Origin: Gammaproteobacteria bacterium
Lineage (GTDB): Bacteria > Pseudomonadota > Gammaproteobacteria > UBA9339
NCBI GenBank assembly: GCA_018814965.1
Contig: JAHIYS010000117.1
Span: 1-12,182 of the forward strand
Reading direction: 5' to 3'
Length of the DNA: 12,182 nt
The stretch's first letter is position 1. Every line of letters starts with the position of its first letter. Under the pieces are notes generated by a model. The model was not told where the DNA came from, did not search any database, and worked only from the letters and a program-made list of their open reading frames with translations. Positions 4,867-10,454 of this stretch are shown here, piece by piece. Position numbers and translations under genes: made by a program.

Positions 4867-7245
4867 TTATCCTCGCAAGCTTGCATTGAAAGTTTTTTGC
4901 AAAACCGAAATGATTTGACCCACCAACGATTCAACCTCAGTATCAACTAAAGTACGGTGAGAACTTTGAAAAACTAAACGAATTGCCATACTATGTTTAT
5001 CCAACCCAATGTTTTCATTACAATAAACATCAAACAGATAAACATTCTGTAGCAATTCTCCTGAAATGTCTACTATTTTTTGTTTAATTTGTGACCAAGG
5101 GATCTCTTTACTTATCGCTATAGCTATATCCCTTTGCACCTTAGGGAACCTCGAAGGAGCACCAGCATATCTCTTTAACTCATTGATTAAGAAACTTAAA
5201 TCAATCTCAAAAAGTGATGTTTTTTCATTTAAATTAAGCTGCTGTCTAAGTAATGGATGCAATTCACCAATAAAACCGATTGGTTTTCCTTGAACTTTTA
5301 TCTGGGCTGAACGCTTCGGATGCAAAGCTTGATGAGATTTTGGCACAAACTCAACATTATCATAAGAATACAGCTTTAAAATAGCCTCAACATCATTTTT
5401 TAAATCAAAAAAATCAGCTGGCTCTTTCTGCCTCATCCCCCATTGTTGGGGATAAAGATCACCACATAAAACTCCTGCAATAACAGAATTCTGCTCTACA
5501 ACCCCGTCTTTTTGCAAAAAACGTAATCCTATTTCAAATAAACGGGCTCTTTGCTTTTGTCGTTTTAGGTTATATTGCAATACCTTAATCAGACCAGGCC
5601 ATAATGTGGTACGCATAACCGATAATTCAGAAGATATAGGATTGACTAAAGGCAGAGGCAAATCACCGTTACCAAATAATGCCTGAGTTTTTTCATCGAT
5701 AAAGCTATAGGTTATAGCTTCATTATATCCCAAATCCTCCATTAGAGCGTATAAGCGCCGTCTATCTATCCTAGCGATAGCACTACCGTCAACCCCTAAT
5801 TCAGCTACAATTTTTTGCTCAGGTATACGATGATACCCATAAATCCTAGCAACCTCTTCTACCAGATCCTCTTCAATTTTAAGATCAAATCTCCAGCTTG
5901 GTACTTTTACCATCCAACCATCAGCAACTGTTTCGGGTTTTAGCCCTAGACTTAATAAAATATCATTCGTATCTTTATCTTCAATAGAAATCCCTAAAAT
6001 CTTCTTTATGCTATCTCGGAGCAATAATATCTCTATAGATTCAGGGAAATGCTCTTTAGAAACAATTTCTGATACTGCCCCTGCCTCACCACCAGCAATC
6101 TCGATAATTAAAGCTGTTGCATACTCTAAAGCCTTTAATTGCAGATTATAATCTACACCACGTTCATATCTGTATGAAGAATCGGTATGAATATTAAATC
6201 TACGCGACTGAATAGTTACTTTTTTAGGAACAAAAAATGCACTCTCTAGAAAGATATCTTGAGTTTCTTTATCCATTCCAGAATTATTACCACCCATAAC
6301 CCCGGCCAAAGCAACTGGCTTATTTTTATCGGCGATTACTAAAGAAGCGTCATCCAACTCTATATTTGTTCCATCTAACAACTCTAATTTTTCACCTTTT
6401 CTAGCATATCTAACATCTATGCCGCCATCAAGTTTACTTAGATCAAAAGCATGCAAAGGCTGCCCCAACTCAAGCATAACGTAATTAGTTATATCTACGA
6501 CAAAACTAATTGAGCTCTCCCCTAAACGGCGTAGTTTTTCTTTGATCCATATCGGAGTATCTAAATTATTGTTAACTCCTCGAATTATCCGTCCACAATA
6601 ATGAGGACACCCATCATCAGCAGTTATAGTAATTGGAAAAACATCAGAATTATTTACCTGAAAACTTTGTGATTTTATTGGAGCAAGGTGAATATGATTT
6701 ATAGCTGCAACCTCTCTTGCAATACCAAGGATACTCAAACAATCACCCCTATTCGCGGTAAGCTCAATTTCAACCAGTTCATCATCAAGCTTTAAATATT
6801 TACGAATATCAACTCCTACCAGAGCATCGCTTGGCAATTCAAGTAACCCATCTGAATTCTCAGCCAAACCTAACTCAACTGCTGAACATAACATTCCAAA
6901 AGAATCAACCCCGCGTAATTTTGCCTTTTTTATTTTAAAATCATTTGGAAGTTCCGCCCCAACGACAGCCACAGGTACTTTAATTTTTTCTCTAACATTA
7001 AGTGCGCCACAAACTATATCAAGATTCTCTGTTGCCCCTATGTTTACTTTACAAACTGTAAGTTTATCCGCATTAGGATGAGGAGTTACTTCTAAAACTT
7101 CTCCAACCACTACCCCATAAAAATTGGGCGCTACAGGCTCGATACTATCTACCTCTAAACCAGCCATGGTTAACTGTTCAGCTAGTTTTACTGTATCTAT
7201 ATCAATATCTATAATTTCTTTGAGCCAAAGTTTGTTAAATTTCAT
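4867..7245 (-). CDS. pheT: Phenylalanyl-tRNA synthetase beta subunit
   Basis: At 792 residues it is close to the usual 795 of the bacterial long form. Domains run in normal order. The N-terminal region starts MKFNKLWLKEIIDI. It is followed by a tRNA-binding OB domain with VLEVTPHPNADKLTVCKVN (about 50-70). The B3/B4 editing region has ELTANRGDCLS and the GQPLHAFDL element. The B5 domain has VPSWRFDLKIEEDLVEEVAR near 455-475, and a synthetase-like core has GLRFL. The C-terminal FDX-ACB anticodon-binding domain begins near FPKVQRDIAI and ends in FNASLRG. It forms the cytosolic alpha2beta2 enzyme with PheS, charging tRNA-Phe and editing Tyr-tRNA-Phe. The start ATG 7245 has AGG in TAGGTAAAT just upstream. 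In contrast to the usual direct pheS-pheT junction, a foreign gene and 53 bases separate the two subunits here. Confidence 0.98.
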   Translation of the reverse strand: MKFNKLWLKEIIDIDIDTVKLAEQLTMAGLEVDSIEPVAPNFYGVVVGEVLEVTPHPNADKLTVCKVNIGATENLDIVCGALNVREKIKVPVAVVGAELPNDFKIKKAKLRGVDSFGMLCSAVELGLAENSDGLLELPSDALVGVDIRKYLKLDDELVEIELTANRGDCLSILGIAREVAAINHIHLAPIKSQSFQVNNSDVFPITITADDGCPHYCGRIIRGVNNNLDTPIWIKEKLRRLGESSISFVVDITNYVMLELGQPLHAFDLSKLDGGIDVRYARKGEKLELLDGTNIELDDASLVIADKNKPVALAGVMGGNNSGMDKETQDIFLESAFFVPKKVTIQSRRFNIHTDSSYRYERGVDYNLQLKALEYATALIIEIAGGEAGAVSEIVSKEHFPESIEILLLRDSIKKILGISIEDKDTNDILLSLGLKPETVADGWMVKVPSWRFDLKIEEDLVEEVARIYGYHRIPEQKIVAELGVDGSAIARIDRRRLYALMEDLGYNEAITYSFIDEKTQALFGNGDLPLPLVNPISSELSVMRTTLWPGLIKVLQYNLKRQKQRARLFEIGLRFLQKDGVVEQNSVIAGVLCGDLYPQQWGMRQKEPADFFDLKNDVEAILKLYSYDNVEFVPKSHQALHPKRSAQIKVQGKPIGFIGELHPLLRQQLNLNEKTSLFEIDLSFLINELKRYAGAPSRFPKVQRDIAIAISKEIPWSQIKQKIVDISGELLQNVYLFDVYCNENIGLDKHSMAIRLVFQSSHRTLVDTEVESLVGQIISVLQKTFNASLRG

Positions 7246-7261
7246 ATTTACCTATTGTTTA

Positions 7262-7290
7262 GTCATTGCCTCGATAATCATAACAATGAC
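7262..7290. repeat. 7-bp inverted repeat between flavin reductase-like gene and pheT
   Basis: GTCATTG (7262-7268) and CAATGAC (7284-7290) are perfect inverted copies around a 15-base loop, in the 53-base gap between the inserted gene and pheT. There is no T tract after the stem in the direction of transcription, so it is not a standard intrinsic terminator. It could be an mRNA processing or stability element, or chance. Confidence 0.35.
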
Positions 7291-7298
7291 AAGTAACC

Positions 7299-7805
7299 CT
7301 ACATTTCATAGCATGCAACAACTTCACCAAAAAAGTAGGTATGATATATATTATCTTGATATACCATCTGATTATATTGTAGATCTAATCTATCTTTGTC
7401 CATAGCGGTCTTTTGAACTATTTTGCACTCATAACTACGTGAATCTTTTATATCAATAATCGGTGATTTTACATTTTTAGAAGCAAGGGTGGTCAAACCA
7501 CTTTCTTTAAATTTATCCATACTACGCCCTGAATGAGTACCAAAAAAAGTCAATTGCTTACTAACATCAGAATATGGAAATGTTACGGTAAAATCATCTG
7601 CATTTTCTATCAATTCAAAAGTATATCTACTTGGTCGAACAGCAACCATAAGGATAGGCTTTCTCCACATAATCCCCAAAAGAGCCCAACCGATTGTCAT
7701 CGAGTTTAGTTTACCTTCGCGACTCTTTACCGTTAAAAAAGCCCCATTTTCATCTAGAGACTTAATAATATTTTCGTATTTGTAAAAAGCATCTATCGTA
7801 TTCAT
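7299..7805 (-). CDS. Flavin reductase-like FMN-binding split-barrel protein
   Basis: The 168-residue protein shows the flavin-reductase-like pattern: GAFLTVKS near the N-terminus, NSMTIGWALLGIMWRKP (about 34-50), VAVRPSRYTFELIE, FTVTFP, then FGTHSGRSMDKFKESGL (about 88-104) and a C-terminal YHTYFFGEVV strand. The family binds FMN and either reduces free flavin with NAD(P)H or works in uncharacterised redox reactions; the physiological substrate cannot be read from the sequence. No Cys cluster or rubredoxin extension is present. The gene lies between pheS (11-base gap) and pheT (53-base gap) in the same direction, so it is probably co-transcribed with both. The start ATG 7805 has no clear Shine-Dalgarno, so re-initiation after pheS is plausible. 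Its position in an otherwise invariant pair suggests acquisition by transfer. Confidence 0.85.
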   Translation of the reverse strand: MNTIDAFYKYENIIKSLDENGAFLTVKSREGKLNSMTIGWALLGIMWRKPILMVAVRPSRYTFELIENADDFTVTFPYSDVSKQLTFFGTHSGRSMDKFKESGLTTLASKNVKSPIIDIKDSRSYECKIVQKTAMDKDRLDLQYNQMVYQDNIYHTYFFGEVVACYEM

Positions 7806-7816
7806 ATATTTATCAA

Positions 7817-8818
7817 TTAAAACTGCTCTAAAAATTCCAGGTCATTTTCAAACAATAATCTTATATCATCGATCCCATAATAAATCATAGCTAAACGATC
7901 GATGCCAAAACCAAAAGCAAGACCGCGAAAACGCTTAGGATCTATTCCCACTGTTTCTAACACATGGGGATGAACGACCCCACAACCACCAAGCTCCAAC
8001 CAGCGCCAAGAATCGCCAACCTTCCATTTAACATCCACTTCAGCACTAGGCTCGGTAAATGGGAAATATGATGGCCGAAAACGATACTCTATTTTTTCTT
8101 TGAAAAAAGATTCTATAAATTTACTTATTAACCACTTCAAATTTGCAAAATTCACACTCTCATCAACCATAAGCATCTCTAGTTGATGGAACATCGGGGC
8201 ATGGGTTGCATCGTTATCACGACGAAATGCTTTTCCAGGACAAATTATGCGTAGTGGTGGCTTCATCTTTTCCATGCTTCTAATTTGAAGCGAAGATGTT
8301 TGAGTGCGTAAAATTGTATCATCATGAAAATAAAACGTATCGTGCGCTGTTCGAGCTGGATGATGTTCCGGGATATTTAAAGCGGTAAAATTATAAAACT
8401 CTGTTTCTACTTCTGGGCCTTCGACAACTGTAAAACCCATCTTGATAAAAAAATCCTCTAACATCCGCTGCACTTTAGTAATTGGATGATTAGATCCAAA
8501 TGCTTGCCCACGAGAAGGCAATGTAACATCGATTGATTCCTGTTGTAGATTTGCCTCAATCTCAGCTAATTTTAAAATTTGACTACGTTCATTAATAATA
8601 TTAACTATTTTTTCTTTTATCAGGTTAATTTCCTGACCAACCTTTGGACGTTCTTCCTCAGATAAACCACCTAACTTACGTAAAATATCGGTTAACTTCC
8701 CTTTTTTACCTAAATAAGTGCTTTTAATTATATCAATCGCATGAATATCAGGAGCAGTATTGACTGCATTTGCAGCCTCTTTAAGAATTTGATCAGCATT
8801 ATCGAGGGATGATTTCAT
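7817..8818 (-). CDS. pheS: Phenylalanyl-tRNA synthetase alpha subunit
   Basis: The 333-residue protein matches the family (327 in E. coli). An N-terminal coiled-coil tRNA-binding region (about 1-90, with YLGKKGKLTDILRKLGGL) is followed by the class II catalytic core. Core motifs are HPARTAHDTFYF, the motif 2 region FRRDNDATHAPMFHQLE, FTEPSAEVDV, WLELGGCGVVHPHVLETV, and motif 3 within GFGIDRLAMIYYGIDD. It ends in FENDLEFLEQF, very like the E. coli terminus. It catalyses Phe-AMP formation and transfer to tRNA-Phe in the cytosolic alpha2beta2 complex with PheT. The start ATG 8818 lacks a strong Shine-Dalgarno. The 176-base upstream gap shows no phenylalanine-rich leader peptide of the enterobacterial pheM type, so attenuation by that route is not supported. 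Confidence 0.98.
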   Translation of the reverse strand: MKSSLDNADQILKEAANAVNTAPDIHAIDIIKSTYLGKKGKLTDILRKLGGLSEEERPKVGQEINLIKEKIVNIINERSQILKLAEIEANLQQESIDVTLPSRGQAFGSNHPITKVQRMLEDFFIKMGFTVVEGPEVETEFYNFTALNIPEHHPARTAHDTFYFHDDTILRTQTSSLQIRSMEKMKPPLRIICPGKAFRRDNDATHAPMFHQLEMLMVDESVNFANLKWLISKFIESFFKEKIEYRFRPSYFPFTEPSAEVDVKWKVGDSWRWLELGGCGVVHPHVLETVGIDPKRFRGLAFGFGIDRLAMIYYGIDDIRLLFENDLEFLEQF

Positions 8819-8962
8819 ACTAAATGGTATCTATTAAATTGTCATTGCAACAAAATGAAATTGTTCCGTAATGATTTTACTTTATCCTTAACCTCGGCTT
8901 TTGTTGGGAATACTACATTACTTCAAATCCCAGATCTTACCAGGATAACTCTATTTACTAGA

Positions 8963-8980
8963 TCCCGACTTGCATCGGGA
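8963..8980. repeat. REP-like palindrome in rplT-pheS gap
   Basis: TCCCGA (8963-8968) and TCGGGA (8975-8980) form a perfect GC-rich 6-bp stem with a 6-base loop in very AT-rich surroundings, 14 bases after the rplT stop. Minus-strand flanks read GGATCTAG-like at the 3' side. The element resembles the short CCCG/CGGG repetitive palindromes scattered in many proteobacterial genomes. No T tract follows, so an intrinsic terminator is not supported. Only one copy is in the window, so repetition cannot be shown here. Confidence 0.5.
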
Positions 8981-8994
8981 CCTCTGTATAACTT

Positions 8995-9345
8995 TTAGGC
9001 TTGCTTAACTTTATCAACAATCGCGGCAAAAGCTACTTTGTCATTAACAGCCATATCAGCAAGAATCTTACGATCAATCTCAATCTCAGTTCGCTTTAAA
9101 CCAGCTATAAATTTGCTATATGATAAACCATACAAGCATACAGCAGCATTAATACGGATAATCCACAATGCACGAAACTCACGTTTACGTTGTTTACGCC
9201 CTTGGTAAGCATATTGACCTGCTTTAATTACAGCCTGCTTAGCAGTTCTAAACACCCTGCTTCTAGCACCATAGTACCCTTTGGCCTTTTTCAGAACTTT
9301 TTTATGACGGGCTCTAGCTGTAACCCCACGTTTTACTCTTGGCAT
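8995..9345 (-). CDS. rplT: 50S ribosomal protein L20
   Basis: The 116-residue protein is near the usual 118. It begins MPRVKRGVTARARHKKVLKKAKGYYGAR in pattern and continues with the strongly basic N-terminal extension (RQxKREFRALWIxRINAA region) and the globular C-terminal part with YSKFIAGLKR and IDRKILADMA. L20 is needed early in 50S assembly, and in enterobacteria it represses translation of its own operon by binding leader RNA. The start ATG 9345 has GGAG six bases upstream. The gap from rpmI is 173 bases, longer than normal for this pair, and could hold an operator or promoter. Confidence 0.98.
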   Translation of the reverse strand: MPRVKRGVTARARHKKVLKKAKGYYGARSRVFRTAKQAVIKAGQYAYQGRKQRKREFRALWIIRINAAVCLYGLSYSKFIAGLKRTEIEIDRKILADMAVNDKVAFAAIVDKVKQA

Positions 9346-9518
9346 ATCGTCTCCAAATTTAACTACTTAACTACGCCTAGGAAATAAATCTCCTGGCTTA
9401 TCCAAAACAAAGAGCTATAACTCACTGCCTTGGTACAACACTTACATAAAATGAGCTTAAGATCCGCCCAACTTAAAAATGACCCTATCCCCAATACAAA
9501 CAGGGATTATATCTTTAC

Positions 9519-9710
9519 TTAATCAGCAAGCATCCTTTTAACAGCTTTAAAATCACTTTTGCTAACAGTATTCTTAGAAGCTAAGCGTGCTTTTCTTTTA
9601 CTATTTTTTTTAGTTAAAATATGATTACGAAATGAGCTGCGGTGCTTATAGCCAGTAGCAGTTTTTTTAAACCGTTTCGCTGCGCTCTTGTTTGTCTTCA
9701 ATTTAGGCAT
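9519..9710 (-). CDS. rpmI: 50S ribosomal protein L35
   Basis: The 63-residue, strongly basic protein begins MPKLKTNKSAAKRFKKT and contains HILTKKNSKRKARL, the L35 signature. I chose ATG 9710, which gives the family-standard MPK start and has AAGGGG eight bases upstream. A TTG two codons earlier is rejected. The gene is in the middle of the infC-rpmI-rplT operon, 24 bases after infC. Confidence 0.97.
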   Translation of the reverse strand: MPKLKTNKSAAKRFKKTATGYKHRSSFRNHILTKKNSKRKARLASKNTVSKSDFKAVKRMLAD

Positions 9711-9734
9711 AATCAAAACCCCTTCTAGTTATTT

Positions 9735-10277
9735 TTATTTTTTACCTGGCACTATAAGCATCACCATCTGCTTGCCTTCCATCTTAGGTGATTGCTCCAC
9801 TGTACCACAATCTTTTAAATCATTCTCCGCTCTTCGTAAAATATCAACACCTTGTTGCTGATAAGACAATTCACGCCCACGAAATCTAACTACAAGCTTA
9901 ACTTTATCTCCTTCCTCTAAAAATGCAATCGCTTTCTTGATTTTTACGAGGTAATCTCCAACATCAGTTACCGGACGCATTTTTAATTCTTTTACCTGTA
10001 CTCTCTTCGACTTCTGTTTCAGACGCTTACGTTGCTCAAATACATACTTCCCAAAATCCATAATCCGACAAACTGGTGGTGTCAATTGAGGCGCTATCTC
10101 TACCAAATCCAAGGTAGCAGCTTCAGCCTGATTCAAAGCCTCTTGGATCCCTACAATGCCAACCTGTTGCCCTTCGGCATCAATTAAACGTACTTCACGC
10201 GCACTTATCTGATGATTTACTTTAGCCCTCTTAGTTGAACTATTAGGACCACGAGACCTATTGTTATATGTATTAAT
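9735..10277 (-). CDS. infC: Translation initiation factor IF-3 (ATT start)
   Basis: The protein body shows VNHQISAREVRLIDAEGQQ, LDLVEIAPQLTPPVCRIMDFGK, a basic linker, and a C-terminal domain with VKLVVRFRGRELSYQQQG and KMEGKQMVMLIVPGKK, all typical of IF-3. It binds the 30S subunit, prevents premature 50S joining and proofreads initiator tRNA and start codons. In this frame no ATG, GTG or TTG occurs between the upstream stop (TAA near 10311) and codon 10136, which lies well inside conserved sequence. Two ATT codons (10280 and 10277) follow a strong AAGGAGG (10288-10282). The second has the better spacing (4 bases) and gives 180 residues, equal to E. coli IF-3. An ATT start fits the known autoregulation of infC, where IF-3 discriminates against its own rare start codon. 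Confidence 0.95.
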   Translation of the reverse strand: MNTYNNRSRGPNSSTKRAKVNHQISAREVRLIDAEGQQVGIVGIQEALNQAEAATLDLVEIAPQLTPPVCRIMDFGKYVFEQRKRLKQKSKRVQVKELKMRPVTDVGDYLVKIKKAIAFLEEGDKVKLVVRFRGRELSYQQQGVDILRRAENDLKDCGTVEQSPKMEGKQMVMLIVPGKK

Positions 10278-10281
10278 AATT

Positions 10282-10288
10282 CCTCCTT
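10282..10288 (-). promoter_or_regulatory. Strong Shine-Dalgarno of infC before an ATT start
   Basis: AAGGAGG lies directly before two in-frame ATT codons and fixes the start of infC, since no standard start codon is available. The strong ribosome site combined with a poor start codon is the arrangement that allows IF-3 to control its own synthesis. Confidence 0.85.
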
Positions 10289-10331
10289 TATTAAAGCATG
10301 CACACTTAACTTAACCCACTAAATTTCACCA

Positions 10332-10387
10332 CAGTTTAGCGATTTTACTAGCAAACTGGCAATATTTTGTTTCAGTTTAGCGCTAAA
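10332..10387. repeat. Repeats and palindrome in the infC leader
   Basis: CAGTTTAGCG occurs twice as a direct repeat (10332-10341 and 10373-10382), and AAACTG between them (10353-10358) can pair with either copy, so two mutually exclusive 6-bp stems are possible. The second copy runs into a perfect 12-base palindrome TTTAGCGCTAAA (10376-10387), which falls just after the predicted infC transcription start. It could be an operator or leader-RNA switch; the stems are short and could be chance. Confidence 0.4.
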
Positions 10388-10395
10388 AACTCAAC

Positions 10396-10423
10396 ATCAT
10401 AACATCAGTTACAAACTTTTCAA
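10396..10423 (-). promoter_or_regulatory. Predicted infC promoter, extended -10, inside thrS remnant
   Basis: TTGAAA (10423-10418) and TATGAT (10401-10396) are 16 bases apart, each five of six to consensus, and TGT before the -10 gives an extended -10. It would start transcription near 10389, with a leader of about 110 bases before infC. The matching place in intact thrS reads TTGAAA-N16-CATGAA, which lacks the -10. In E. coli infC promoters also lie within thrS. Confidence 0.65.
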
Positions 10424-10433
10424 CTGACATTTG
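10398..10433 (-). pseudogene. Degenerate second copy of the thrS 3' end
   Basis: These 36 bases match thrS 10479-10514 at 29 of 36 positions without gaps and in the same reading phase. They encode QMSVEKFVTDVM, against QMSVEKLITDLM in ThrS. Several changes are conservative (L to F, I to V, L to V) or synonymous. The copy then ends MLSF-stop, in place of KVDLAKK-stop. A stop codon lies two codons before the matching part, so it cannot be a gene. It lies 21 bases after the real thrS stop, and it overlaps the predicted infC promoter. Confidence 0.8.
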
Positions 10434-10454
10434 ATCTTAGAGCCTTATTTTATT

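Noticed and set aside
8963..8980. Intrinsic terminator after rplT
   Set aside because: The stem is good but no T tract follows on the minus strand; a REP-like element fits better.
8819..8994. pheM-type attenuation leader before pheS
   Set aside because: No short frame rich in Phe codons and no terminator hairpin with a T tract; only very short frames such as ATG ACA ATT TAA are present.
10398..10433. Small leader-peptide gene MSVEKFVTDVMMLSF before infC
   Set aside because: It has no ribosome site and overlaps the predicted promoter; its similarity to the ThrS tail explains it better.
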